Positions 24,335 through 32,486 are shown, counted from the stretch's first letter. The stretch: DNA of 37,129 nucleotides from Lachnospiraceae bacterium (GCA_016287765.1 JAEEWS010000026.1:1-37129); one strand, 5' to 3'. Numbers and translations are program-made. The notes: generated by a model not told the origin, from the letters alone.

Positions 24335-25924
24335 CTAGTTCTTGGCGAACTCTGTAAGTACAAGCTCCTTGTTTCTTTCCTGAACCGTTCTTATGCTCCA
24401 CTCGTGGGTAAAGAGCAAAAGCGGTCTGTCCTTAAGATCCAGCACCCTCTTGGTATCCGATGTAACATTGAGAGCAGAAACATCTATGCCCTTGTTCTCT
24501 ATCCAACGGATATATTCATAAGGAAGCTGATCCATACGGATCTCAACACCATATTCCGATTCAAGCCTGAACTTCAGAACGTCAAACTGAAGAACGCCTA
24601 CAACTCCTACTATTATCTCTTCCATACCGGAATTAAACTCTTTAAATATCTGAATCGCACCTTCCTGAGCTATCTGATTTACGCCCTTAAGGAACTGCTT
24701 GCGCTTCATGGTATCCACCTGACGGATCTTTGCAAAATGCTCGGGGGCAAAGGTGGGAATACCCTCAAACTTAAATTTCCTGCCGTTGGCGCAGATGGTA
24801 TCGCCGATGGAGAATATGCCCGGATCAAAAACACCGATTATATCCCCTGCATAGGCTTCCTCAACGATCTTTCTGTCGTTGGCCATCATCTGCTGAGGCT
24901 GTGTGAGGCGAAGTTTCTTGTCTCCCTGAACATAATAAACCTCTTCTCCAGCCGTGAACTTGCCGGAACATATGCGCATAAAAGCGATCCTGTCTCTGTG
25001 CGCCTTGTTCATGTTGGCCTGGATCTTAAATACAAAAGCGGAGAAATCGTCCTCCGTAGGTGTGATCATGCCTTCGTCGGAGTTTCTGCCCAAAGGTGCG
25101 GTAGTCATCTTAAGGAAATGCTTAAGGAAGGTCTCTACACCAAAATTGGTAAGTGCAGAGCCGAAAAATACAGGAGTCAGTTCTCCCTTTCTTACGGATT
25201 CAAGGTCAAAATCACTTCCTGCTCCACCAAGAAGCTCAAGTTCATCGTTAAGGATCCTGTGATTCTCTTTACCGATAAGATCGTCAAGCTTGGGGTCGTT
25301 AATGTCGCACTCTTCCGTGGCAACTTCGGTCTGACCGGAATTTGCCGCGAAAAATCTGGTGATGGTATGAGTATTTCTGTCATATACGCCCTTAAAGTTC
25401 TTTCCGGAACCAATGGGCCAGTTAATGGGACAGGTGCTGATGCCAAGGACCTTCTCGATCTCATCCAGGAGTTCGAAAGTGTCACGGGCATCTCTGTCCA
25501 GCTTGTTGATAAATGTAAAGATGGGGATGTGACGCATTACACAGACCTTGAAAAGTTTAATGGTCTGTGCCTCAACACCCTTTGATCCGTCTATGACCAT
25601 GACAGCTGAGTCCGCAGCCATGAGCGTACGATAGGTGTCTTCGGAGAAGTCCTGGTGTCCGGGCGTATCAAGTATGTTAATGCAATATCCGTCATATTCA
25701 AACTGCATAACGGAAGATGTAACGGAAATACCACGCTCCTTTTCTATCTCCATCCAGTCCGATACAGCATGTTTAGCTGTCTTTCTTGCTTTAACCGAGC
25801 CTGCCAGATTGATGGCTCCTCCGTAAAGCAGGAGTTTTTCTGTAAGTGTAGTTTTACCCGCGTCAGGGTGAGAGATTATGGCAAAAGTTCTGCGCTTATT
25901 TATCTCATTTGTATATTTAGCCAT
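24335..25924 (-). CDS. prfC: Peptide chain release factor 3
   Basis: This 529-aa translational GTPase recycles RF1/RF2 from the ribosome. Motifs: G1 SHPDAGKTTLTEKLL right at the N-terminus, switch I with ERGISVTSSVMQFEY, G3 DTPGHQDFSEDTYRTL (RF3-type), and G4 NKLDRD, then domains II and III ending ELVLTEFAKN. The frame extends to a TTG at 25966, but the ATG at 25924 gives the normal RF3 N-terminus (MAKYTNEINKRRTFAIISHP). Its ribosome binding site is crowded (AAGGA touching the ATG, GGAAAGG 12 nt away). Upstream, TATAATATAAT suggests a promoter, but -35 spacing is poor. Confidence 0.95.
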   Translation of the reverse strand: MAKYTNEINKRRTFAIISHPDAGKTTLTEKLLLYGGAINLAGSVKARKTAKHAVSDWMEIEKERGISVTSSVMQFEYDGYCINILDTPGHQDFSEDTYRTLMAADSAVMVIDGSKGVEAQTIKLFKVCVMRHIPIFTFINKLDRDARDTFELLDEIEKVLGISTCPINWPIGSGKNFKGVYDRNTHTITRFFAANSGQTEVATEECDINDPKLDDLIGKENHRILNDELELLGGAGSDFDLESVRKGELTPVFFGSALTNFGVETFLKHFLKMTTAPLGRNSDEGMITPTEDDFSAFVFKIQANMNKAHRDRIAFMRICSGKFTAGEEVYYVQGDKKLRLTQPQQMMANDRKIVEEAYAGDIIGVFDPGIFSIGDTICANGRKFKFEGIPTFAPEHFAKIRQVDTMKRKQFLKGVNQIAQEGAIQIFKEFNSGMEEIIVGVVGVLQFDVLKFRLESEYGVEIRMDQLPYEYIRWIENKGIDVSALNVTSDTKRVLDLKDRPLLLFTHEWSIRTVQERNKELVLTEFAKN

Positions 25925-25976
25925 TTCCTTATAAAGCCTTTCCGGAATTATATTATATAAAATCAAGTCAAAAGTA

Positions 25977-25999
25977 GCGCTCTAAATAAATTAGAGCGC
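25977..25999 (-). terminator. Stem-loop after the DUF1836 gene
   Basis: A 9-bp perfect inverted repeat (GCGCTCTAA/TTAGAGCGC, 5-nt loop) lies 30 nt past the DUF1836 stop. On the minus strand the tail is TACTTTTG, so termination is plausible but not strong. Confidence 0.5.
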
Positions 26000-26029
26000 G
26001 TAAAATTTTACACTATACAGAAGCTTTTG

Positions 26030-26716
26030 TCAAACCGTTCTCTCCGCAACAGCTTCCTCTGTAAACTCTTTTCCGCCGAGTCCGATGATCTTCGCAGTCA
26101 GCAGTTTTGAGAAATTTGCAATGGTAGCTGAGGAAAAAATCAGATTCTTAACAGCATGATCAAATTCGATCTGCCCCTGACTGGGTCCCTGTGGTTCCTC
26201 CGGCTCTTCTCCCCTCTCCGTCATCTGCTCCTTTTCCTTTTCTTCCGACGCCAAAAGACTGGCACCTGTGGAAAGAATCCTGTCGGTCTCATCCTTAACC
26301 TCGTTTATGAAGAAAAGAACTGAGGCCTTGTAGCATCTGGAATAATCGTAATAGACGGCTCTCATATCTTCATCGCTAAGGCTGGCGGGAAGCAATGCCT
26401 GAATATCGGATATGCTCATTGCCTGTTTAAGAGTACATATGATAATAAGGTAAGCTATATGAAGCCTTAAATATTTCTTTTTTTCCGGAGCGGGCATTAC
26501 CTTGACACGAACATAGTTATTAATGGTGGCTGCGGTAATGGCAGCGTCCTCCGTATCCGTGGTGGTAAGAGGCGCAAGATACTGTCCCATGAGTGTCAGA
26601 ACTTGATCCATATATAATCCCAGATTTGGAATCTCATCATATGCCGGAAGTGAAAATTTCTTCATAAATTTCTCCCAGCGTTTCAGCTTTCCTGTTATAA
26701 GTTTGCTGTCATACAT
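26030..26716 (-). CDS. DUF1836 family protein (putative regulator)
   Basis: This 228-aa protein has the DUF1836 signature: LPAYDEIPNLGLYMDQVL, TAATINNYVRVKVMPAP followed by KKKYLRLHIAYLIIICTLKQ, which reads as a MerR-like helix-turn-helix region, then SISDIQALL. A helical C-terminal half contains a Glu/Pro-rich loop (~165-185). Targets are unknown. AGGAAG precedes the ATG at a normal distance. It is divergent from degV, and the promoters of the two genes face away from each other only ~25 bp apart. Confidence 0.88.
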   Translation of the reverse strand: MYDSKLITGKLKRWEKFMKKFSLPAYDEIPNLGLYMDQVLTLMGQYLAPLTTTDTEDAAITAATINNYVRVKVMPAPEKKKYLRLHIAYLIIICTLKQAMSISDIQALLPASLSDEDMRAVYYDYSRCYKASVLFFINEVKDETDRILSTGASLLASEEKEKEQMTERGEEPEEPQGPSQGQIEFDHAVKNLIFSSATIANFSKLLTAKIIGLGGKEFTEEAVAERTV

Positions 26717-26804
26717 GATCTTGTTCTTCCTGTTTTTTTATTTACAAAGTAAACCTTACTTCGCATCATATCAGTGAACGCCTTGCTTTCACCGACTTTT
26801 CTAA

Positions 26805-26833
26805 AGTATAGCACTTTACGTATAAATACACAA
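26805..26833 (-). promoter_or_regulatory. Promoter of the DUF1836 gene
   Basis: On the minus strand TTGTGT (26833-26828), 17 bp, then TATACT (26810-26805) preceded by TGC (extended -10). AAAGT/ACTTT arms flank the -10, a possible small operator. Confidence 0.6.
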
Positions 26834-26855
26834 GGTTATTTTATATAAAAACCTC

Positions 26856-26884
26856 TTGACATAATTTGAGCGCTGTGCTAATCT
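26856..26884 (+). promoter_or_regulatory. Promoter of degV-like gene
   Basis: A perfect TTGACA is followed after 17 bp by TAATCT preceded by TGC (extended -10). The -10 region is part of a block almost identical to one at the DtxR-type gene (32052-32066). Confidence 0.6.
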
Positions 26885-26901
26885 AATATCAGAAATTAGA
26901 T
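26874..26901. promoter_or_regulatory. Candidate metal-repressor operator at degV
   Basis: TGTGCTAATCTAATA (26874-26888) matches 14 of 15 bases at the DtxR-type gene, at the same distance from its -35. Read on the other strand it contains TTAGATTAGC, close to the TTAGGTTAGS half-site of DtxR/IdeR boxes. A perfect ATCTAAT/ATTAGAT inverted repeat (26881-26887, 26895-26901) covers the likely transcription start. Confidence 0.45.
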
Positions 26902-26919
26902 GTAGGGAGGTAAACCATT

Positions 26920-27777
26920 ATGTCATTTAATATATCAACTGATACCACATCGAATCTTGCGTCATTTATCTTGAAGAAGTACGACATCACGACTATTCCT
27001 CTTACATATATAGTAGATGGTGTTGAAGAACAGTGTACCGATCTTTCAAACTTTGACGGCGAAGAGTTTTATGAAAAGATCCGCCGCAGTGATGTAAAGA
27101 CATCCGCTGTTAACATCAATCAGTATATAAACGAATGGAAGCCCATTCTTGAAAAGGGTGAAGACATTCTTCATCTTTCCATTTCTTCCGGTATCAGCAG
27201 CGCTTATTCCGCAGGCTGCATGGCTGCAGAGCAGCTCCAGAGTGAATATCCCGGCAGAAGGATCTATGTATTTGATACTCTGGGTGCTTCACTGGGCGAA
27301 GGCCTTCAGGTCATCCACGCCGCAAAGCTTCGCGAAAGCGGAATGGATATCCGTGAAGTGGTTAAAGAGCTTCTTATAAAGAGAAATAAAACTGTCCAGA
27401 TCTTCTCCGTGGACGATCTGAACTTCCTTAAAAAAGGCGGAAGGATATCATCCTTTGCCGCCAAGATCGGTACCGTTCTTCATGTAAAGCCCGTTCTCAC
27501 TTCCAACTATTGCGGTGAGATCGTTATGGACAAGAAGGTCAGAGGTCGCAAACTGGCTTTACAGGCACTTGCCGAGAGTTTTGCCAAGAATTTTGACCGT
27601 GAGACCAACGATCCCGTAGGTATCGCCTACGCAGGCTGTGAGTCCGACGCCAACTTCCTTGTTTCACTTCTTAAGAAGGCAGCACCTCATGCAGAGTTCC
27701 TTCTTACTCAGTACGAGCCTGTTACCGGAAGCCATGTAGGTCCCGGAACCGTTGCTCTTTTCTACACCTGCTCATAA
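26920..27777 (+). CDS. DegV family protein (fatty-acid binding)
   Basis: This 285-aa protein has the DegV layout: N-terminal ISTDTTSNL, the SSGISSAYSAG motif that contacts the lipid carboxylate, IYVFDTLGASLGEG, and a C-terminal domain with SVDDLNFLKKGGRIS and VGPGTVALFY. DegV-fold proteins bind fatty acids, and FakB members hand them to the FakA kinase; no fakA is present, so the specific role is open. A strong GGGAGG site precedes the ATG. The gene is monocistronic with its own promoter and a strong terminator shared with hom. Confidence 0.94.
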   Translation: MSFNISTDTTSNLASFILKKYDITTIPLTYIVDGVEEQCTDLSNFDGEEFYEKIRRSDVKTSAVNINQYINEWKPILEKGEDILHLSISSGISSAYSAGCMAAEQLQSEYPGRRIYVFDTLGASLGEGLQVIHAAKLRESGMDIREVVKELLIKRNKTVQIFSVDDLNFLKKGGRISSFAAKIGTVLHVKPVLTSNYCGEIVMDKKVRGRKLALQALAESFAKNFDRETNDPVGIAYAGCESDANFLVSLLKKAAPHAEFLLTQYEPVTGSHVGPGTVALFYTCS

Positions 27778-27812
27778 TGCTTATACGAAACAATACGTTT
27801 TCTTATCAACCC

Positions 27813-27847
27813 AAAAAGCCCGTCGGCATCTTGTCGACGGGCTTTTT
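27813..27847. terminator. Bidirectional terminator between degV and hom
   Basis: A 13-bp perfect stem AAAAAGCCCGTCG (27813-27825) with CGACGGGCTTTTT (27835-27847) ends both convergent genes. Confidence 0.93.
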
Positions 27848-27861
27848 AATCTTATCAGTTA

Positions 27862-29061
27862 TTAAATGTTCAATATCCTGATCCTATTGATGATACGTAT
27901 GCCTTTAAGCTTCTCGATGAAATCTCTCTCGCTGATCTTCTTGATGGTGAAAGCAAATTCCCCTTCAGCAGGAGCAACTTCAGTGATCTTGTCAAACACC
28001 TCTCTCACCTTATCTGCATCTCCCGCATGAACACGTACAAAGAAGTCATTTACCTCTTCCATCCTGTCCGCCAGCTGCAGCTCCTTGCCACTCCAGAAAA
28101 CAGGCTCATTCTTTCCGGCATTTCTTGCACATTCAACCACATCCGCAGAAACTGCCGCCGCTGTGGGAAGCTTTCCCGCTCCGCTGCCGTAGAACATGAT
28201 CTGTCCCGAGAAACGGCCCTTGATCAATATACCGTTATATACTCCGTTTACTGCAAAGAGAGGGCTGCCATTACCTACAAGCATAGGAGAAACAGTGGCG
28301 AAAACCCCGGTCTCTTCCTTTCTCATCTGTGCAATGAGTTTAATGGCTTTGCCCAGCTTCCTGGCATATCCCAGGTCGACGGTTGTAAGCTTTGTAATGC
28401 CTTCCGTATAGATCTTCTCATAATTTACATGAGATCCGCAAGCCAGGGATGAAAGGATCGCGATTTTTCTGCAGGCATCATGTCCCTCCACATCAGCTTC
28501 GGGATTGCGTTCTGCATAGCCCTTTTCCTGAGCTTCGGCCAAAGCAGTTGAAAAATCCTCTCCGTCATCGCACATCTTGGTAAGGATATAGTTTGTGGTA
28601 CCGTTAACAATACCGCAGATCTCCACGATCTCATCCGATGAAAAGGATTCATTGATGGGACGTATCACAGGTATCGCACCGCCTACAGCCGCTTCAAAGA
28701 AGAAATTTTCCTTCTTCTGTCTCGCTATCTCAAGAAGTTCCGCTCCATGCTTTGCTACCAGTTCCTTATTGGAAGTACATACCGACTTGCCCCTTAAGAG
28801 AAGTTCCTTAACAAAGCTATATGCAGGTTCTACTCCTCCCATGGTCTCGACTACACAGGAAATCTCAGGGTCTTCGGCTATGATCCTGAAATCGTGCACT
28901 ATCTTCTTTTCCACAGGATCTCCCGGGAAATCTCTAAGGTCAAGAACATATTTAACATCTATGTCGTCCCCTGCTTTTTTTCTGATACCGGCTGCATTTG
29001 ATCCAAAGATCTCATAAACTCCCGAACCTATCGTACCGTATCCAAGTATAGCTATCTTCAT
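27862..29061 (-). CDS. hom: Homoserine dehydrogenase
   Basis: This 399-aa enzyme reduces aspartate semialdehyde to homoserine on the way to threonine and methionine. It shows the Rossmann start ILGYGTIGSGVYE, CTSNKELVAKHG, AAVGGAIPVIRP, NGTTNYILTKM and the ADVEGHDACRKIAIL catalytic block. Bacterial homologues often end in a full ACT domain with an LRLxVxDxPGVL motif. Here only a short, diverged segment (FFVRVHAGDADKVREVF) remains, so threonine feedback control may be altered; this is inference. It is 18 nt downstream of the S41 peptidase and probably cotranscribed with it. Confidence 0.95.
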   Translation of the reverse strand: MKIAILGYGTIGSGVYEIFGSNAAGIRKKAGDDIDVKYVLDLRDFPGDPVEKKIVHDFRIIAEDPEISCVVETMGGVEPAYSFVKELLLRGKSVCTSNKELVAKHGAELLEIARQKKENFFFEAAVGGAIPVIRPINESFSSDEIVEICGIVNGTTNYILTKMCDDGEDFSTALAEAQEKGYAERNPEADVEGHDACRKIAILSSLACGSHVNYEKIYTEGITKLTTVDLGYARKLGKAIKLIAQMRKEETGVFATVSPMLVGNGSPLFAVNGVYNGILIKGRFSGQIMFYGSGAGKLPTAAAVSADVVECARNAGKNEPVFWSGKELQLADRMEEVNDFFVRVHAGDADKVREVFDKITEVAPAEGEFAFTIKKISERDFIEKLKGIRIINRIRILNI

Positions 29062-29079
29062 TTTATCTCTCCTCTTAAA

Positions 29080-30444
29080 TTACTGTCCCAATATATGTTT
29101 GCGCGCAGCTTCCTTTTGATTGTCAGGCTCCGTAAGTTCCACCACTATATCGGGAGTGATACCGATACCATGTATGCAGACGCCTGAAGGTGTGTAGTAG
29201 CTGGACGTGGTGATCTTGATCGCAGATCCGTCATTTATCGGAATAATACTCTGTACAATACCCTTTCCGAAGGAGGTGGTTCCCATTACGGTAGCACAGC
29301 CATTGTCGCTTAATGCACCGGTAAATACTTCCGATGCACTTGCACTGTATCCGTTCACAAGTATCACTATGGGCAGATCCACCTGATGTCCATCCTTGGA
29401 CATAAACTTGTCACCCTGGTTTTGTTTATCCAGCGTATAGGTGATCAGCTTATTGTCCGGAAGAATGTAGTCTACCATGTTTACGCAGACATCCAAAAGA
29501 CCGCCGCCGTTGTTTCTCAGATCGATAACAAGTCCCACAGCCTTTTGTTCAAGCATTTCATCCACTGCTTCCTTGAACTGTTTTTCTGTAACCCCGTCAA
29601 ACTCACTGACAGATATGTAACCAACATTTCCTTCCAGAATCTCGGTTTCAACGGTGGGTGCATTTACTATGGCTCTGACTATTTCAAAATCAATATATTC
29701 ATCGGAAGAACTTCTGTAAACAGTCAGGTGAACAGTGGTTCCCACTTTGCCTCTGACTCTGTTTGCGATATCTTCTGTAGACATTCCGAGAACTATCTCG
29801 CCTTCAACCTTATATATAATGTCTTCCGACTTTATACCGGCCTTTTCTGCCGGTCCCCCTTCAAAGGGATTAAGGAAAATGGCATATTCGGAATCGGTCT
29901 TTTTACTGATATAGGAGCCTACGCCTCCGTATACGCCGCTTGTACTCTGCTGCAGATCGCTGTACTCCTTGGGAGTGTAATAAACAGTATATTCATCTCC
30001 TATACCGTTCAGCATTCCTTTATAGATACCGTTTCTTATATCTTCGGATGAAACTTCTTTATAATAGAACGTATTGATCACGTACTCAAGAAAATCCATT
30101 TTGTCTATTAATACCTGATCCAAAACGGGATTCTGTGAAAGAGGATCCAAAATGGGAGTAGGTGTAGGTGATAAAGACGGAGTAACCTTGGGAGCCCCGG
30201 TCATCGCAACACTCTTGGTCGCTTCTGCAACCTTTGTGGGTACAGGAGTCGAAACAGTACTTTCTTTTTTATTTTCAGTCTTCGAAGTACTGTCGGTCGC
30301 GGGTGTGGGGGTACCAAACCCGATCTTATCGCTGTGTAAGCTGTTATTGTATCTTGATATGCCGGTACCTACTTTAATACCCAGTCCGACTACCAAACAC
30401 AGGCCTATTCCAAGTATCAGGCCTTTAATAAATCCGTTCTTCAT
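29080..30444 (-). CDS. S41 family C-terminal processing peptidase
   Basis: This 454-aa protease has an N-terminal transmembrane helix (~8-27), a Thr/Pro/Ser-rich linker (~45-100), a PDZ domain (~150-250, with GGVGSYISKK and GGPAEKAGIKSEDIIYKV), and the tail-specific protease domain. The catalytic Ser is in NGYSASASEVF and the Lys in TSFGKGIVQ. It would cleave proteins at C-terminal tails outside the membrane. It has a good promoter (30488-30516) and is the first gene of a unit with hom. A CtpA/CtpB-like role is possible; the substrate is unknown. Confidence 0.93.
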   Translation of the reverse strand: MKNGFIKGLILGIGLCLVVGLGIKVGTGISRYNNSLHSDKIGFGTPTPATDSTSKTENKKESTVSTPVPTKVAEATKSVAMTGAPKVTPSLSPTPTPILDPLSQNPVLDQVLIDKMDFLEYVINTFYYKEVSSEDIRNGIYKGMLNGIGDEYTVYYTPKEYSDLQQSTSGVYGGVGSYISKKTDSEYAIFLNPFEGGPAEKAGIKSEDIIYKVEGEIVLGMSTEDIANRVRGKVGTTVHLTVYRSSSDEYIDFEIVRAIVNAPTVETEILEGNVGYISVSEFDGVTEKQFKEAVDEMLEQKAVGLVIDLRNNGGGLLDVCVNMVDYILPDNKLITYTLDKQNQGDKFMSKDGHQVDLPIVILVNGYSASASEVFTGALSDNGCATVMGTTSFGKGIVQSIIPINDGSAIKITTSSYYTPSGVCIHGIGITPDIVVELTEPDNQKEAARKHILGQ

Positions 30445-30487
30445 GTTATGCCTTTCTCTGTTCTTTCTTCAAAGAACAGTTATCGAG

Positions 30488-30516
30488 ATTTTATCACATA
30501 CTCTTTTTAATGGCAA
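30488..30516 (-). promoter_or_regulatory. Promoter of the S41 peptidase-hom unit
   Basis: On the minus strand TTGCCA (30516-30511), 17 bp, and TAAAAT (30493-30488) preceded by TGA (extended -10). It lies between the upstream terminator and the S41 start. Confidence 0.65.
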
Positions 30517-30572
30517 GTCAAATTACTTTAACGCGTCAAAAGAATCAAGTATAAATTACCGCCCACAAGTGC

Positions 30573-30600
30573 AAAAAGAGGAAGGATCAGTTCCTTCCTC
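30573..30600 (-). terminator. Terminator after the PucR-type gene
   Basis: On the minus strand GAGGAAGGA and TCCTTCCTC form a 9-bp perfect stem with a 5-nt loop followed by TTTTTG. Confidence 0.85.
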
Positions 30601-30649
30601 CTATAGGTTCTTATTAAAGTTCCGGCGGATCTTTTCATATCGTGTACTA

Positions 30650-31750
30650 TCACTGTATCATTGTAGGATCTGTGTTTTCCACATAATTCATATACTTAAG
30701 GACCATTAGAGCGATCTTAAATGCAACCGCATCATCAAATCTTCTTAAGTCCAGATCAGTGAGTTTCTGTAATTTATCCAGACGATAGACCAGAGTGTTT
30801 CTGTGAATGTACAGATTTCTGGAGGTCTCGGAAACATTCAGGTTGTCTTCAAAAAACTTGTTAACGGTGCTGAGTGTTTCTTCATCAAGTTCATCTTGGG
30901 AACCGTCTCTGAAAACTTCCTTTATATACATCTTGCAAAGAGACATGGGAAGCTGATATATCAATCTTCCGATACCCAGCTTTGAATAGGCTACGATGTT
31001 CTCTTCACTGAAGAATATCCTTCCCACATCCAGAGCCATTTTAGCCTCCTTGTAGGAACGGGAAACATCTTTGATCTCATTGACAATGGTTCCGTATGCA
31101 ATATTAACCTTCGCCATTGCCTCGGTATTAAGCATATCCAGAATAACCTTACCGGTCCTTTCCAGATCATCATAGCCTTCCGTGGGCTTAAGCTCCTTTA
31201 CCACAATGATGTTCTTTTCATCCACAGCGGTAATAAAGTCATGAGACTTACCGGCAAAGAGACTTCTGACTGTTTCAAGTGCTCCGGTATCCTTGTCCTG
31301 ATGAGTTTCTATCAAATAAACAACTCTGCGGGCTTCAGCCTCTATGTGCAGCTTCTTTGCCCGGTTGTAAATATCTACAAGTAAGAGATTATCAAGCAAA
31401 AGATTCTTTATAAAATTATCCTTGTCATATCGTTCTTTGTAAGCGATCGTAAGACCGGAAACCTGAAAAGCAGCCAGCTTTCCCATCATAAAAGTCTCAT
31501 CGTTATCTCCCTTGGCGATAACCACAAATTCAAGCTGTCTGTCATCGTAAACCTTGAAAAACTGGTTTCCCTGGATCACCTGGCAATCAGCGGGTGAATC
31601 CACAAAATTCTTAACTGCATTCTCATAATCCACATTCTCGGATATGGTGGATGCAAGCATTTTTCCTTCGGTATCGCATATACACAGCTCTGTTCTCGCA
31701 ATGGAGCGGATACCATCAAGCGTTCCCTGCAAAATTTGGTTTGAAATCAT
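30650..31750 (-). CDS. PucR/CdaR-type transcriptional regulator
   Basis: This 366-aa protein starts with a sensor-like domain (RTELCICDTEGKMLAST, ~15-105), has a GGDEF-like middle region, and ends in the PucR helix-turn-helix (~305-355: FFEDNLNVSETSRNLYIHRNTLVYRLDKL, then DLRRFDDAVAFKIAL). This arrangement is that of CdaR-type regulators, which respond to sugar diacids; the ligand here is unknown. It has its own terminator and is not clearly linked to the neighbouring protease. The ribosome binding site is AGGAAAT close to the ATG. Confidence 0.88.
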   Translation of the reverse strand: MISNQILQGTLDGIRSIARTELCICDTEGKMLASTISENVDYENAVKNFVDSPADCQVIQGNQFFKVYDDRQLEFVVIAKGDNDETFMMGKLAAFQVSGLTIAYKERYDKDNFIKNLLLDNLLLVDIYNRAKKLHIEAEARRVVYLIETHQDKDTGALETVRSLFAGKSHDFITAVDEKNIIVVKELKPTEGYDDLERTGKVILDMLNTEAMAKVNIAYGTIVNEIKDVSRSYKEAKMALDVGRIFFSEENIVAYSKLGIGRLIYQLPMSLCKMYIKEVFRDGSQDELDEETLSTVNKFFEDNLNVSETSRNLYIHRNTLVYRLDKLQKLTDLDLRRFDDAVAFKIALMVLKYMNYVENTDPTMIQ

Positions 31751-31803
31751 ATTTCCTGCCCTTTCTCATCTCACCTGTTATGCAAAACACATACAGTTAT
31801 TTT

Positions 31804-31812
31804 ATTTTAGCA
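31804..31812 (-). promoter_or_regulatory. Candidate extended -10 promoter of the PucR-type gene
   Basis: On the minus strand TGC-TAAAAT; the -35 position holds only a weak TTTAAT. The predicted start is ~45 nt before the start codon. Confidence 0.4.
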
Positions 31813-31856
31813 TATTTCTCAATAATATTAAAGATGTTTTTGAACCGGAAATAAGA

Positions 31857-31886
31857 GATGCGGCCCCGAATAATCGGAACCGCATC
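31857..31886. repeat. Strong palindrome between the divergent PucR and DtxR promoters
   Basis: GATGCGG (31857-31863) and CCGCATC (31880-31886) pair, with an inner CCGA/TCGG stem and an ATAA loop. Neither strand has a T run after it, and it lies upstream of both predicted transcription starts, so it is more likely a DNA-level site than a terminator. Confidence 0.5.
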
Positions 31887-31925
31887 GTTAGGAGTCAACC
31901 ATTTCACTTGTAATCATCTTGAATA

Positions 31926-31954
31926 GTTAGCATCCGCTAACCGAGTGCTATAAT
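31926..31954 (+). promoter_or_regulatory. Distal promoter/operator of the DtxR-type gene
   Basis: GTTAGC-ATCC-GCTAAC (31926-31941) is a perfect inverted repeat that overlaps a TTAGCA -35. A TATAAT at 31949-31954 follows, preceded by TGC (extended -10). The GCTAAC half-site matches DtxR-type operators, so repressor binding here would block the promoter. Confidence 0.5.
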
Positions 31955-32033
31955 ACTCTTCTTAATACGTTTTGTCAATAAGCTTTTCTAAATATTTAAT
32001 TTTTCTAAATTTTCTATTTTTTTGCCAATAAGT

Positions 32034-32066
32034 TTGACTCCAAACGTTCATTGTGCTAACCTAATA
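32034..32066 (+). promoter_or_regulatory. Proximal promoter/operator of the DtxR-type gene
   Basis: TTGACT (32034-32039), 17 bp, then TAACCT with TGC in front. The block TGTGCTAACCTAATA (32052-32066) contains GCTAACCTAA, an exact DtxR/IdeR-type half-site, and matches 14 of 15 bases of the degV promoter at the same position relative to the -35. This suggests autoregulation. Confidence 0.5.
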
Positions 32067-32126
32067 AAATGTATTGAGGACCGACATTTTTCTTTCATGT
32101 CGGATAAGAGGAGGTGGAACGAGCTC

Positions 32127-32486
32127 ATGAAGCTTCAGGAATCCGGCGAAATGTATCTCGAAACAATATACATTTTGCAAAGTAAAAAACCATTTGTCAG
32201 AAGCATTGATATCGCTACTGAAATGAATTTTTCCAAGCCTTCCATAAGCCGTGCAATGGGGATACTAAAAAACAACGGGTATCTGACTATTGCTTCGGAC
32301 GGTAAGATCACTCTTACGGATGAGGGGTTAAGGATCGCGGAAAAGACCTATGAACGCCATAATGTATTAACAGCGGCCTTCATAAAGATCGGTGTCGACG
32401 CTAAAACAGCCGAGGATGACGCCTGCAGAGTTGAGCATGTTATCAGTGATGAAACCTTTAATGCCATCAAACGTTTCATGCAGTAA
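32127..32486 (+). CDS. DtxR-family metal-dependent repressor, iron-type ligands, no SH3 domain
   Basis: This 119-aa protein contains the DtxR winged helix (residues ~5-65; SIDIATEMNFSKPSISRAM) and dimerisation domain (~66-119) only, like MntR in layout. The primary metal ligands match DtxR rather than MntR: Met9 in GEMYLE where MntR has Asp, and Cys100, Glu103, His104 in DACRVEH; His78 is also present. This predicts ferrous-iron response (inference). I chose the ATG at 32127, preceded by AGGAGGT and giving the family N-terminus, over the open-frame start at 32022, which would lie before the proximal promoter. Candidate self-operators lie at 31926-31941 and 32052-32066. Confidence 0.88.
   Translation: MKLQESGEMYLETIYILQSKKPFVRSIDIATEMNFSKPSISRAMGILKNNGYLTIASDGKITLTDEGLRIAEKTYERHNVLTAAFIKIGVDAKTAEDDACRVEHVISDETFNAIKRFMQ

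Noticed and set aside
24212..25585. 457-codon plus-strand open frame
   Set aside because: It lies antisense to prfC and the lon start; its translation has no recognisable domain and biased composition. It is a shadow of prfC codon use.
32022..32126. 35-codon extension of the DtxR-type protein
   Set aside because: It runs through the proximal promoter and operator, and the DtxR domain starts at 32127.
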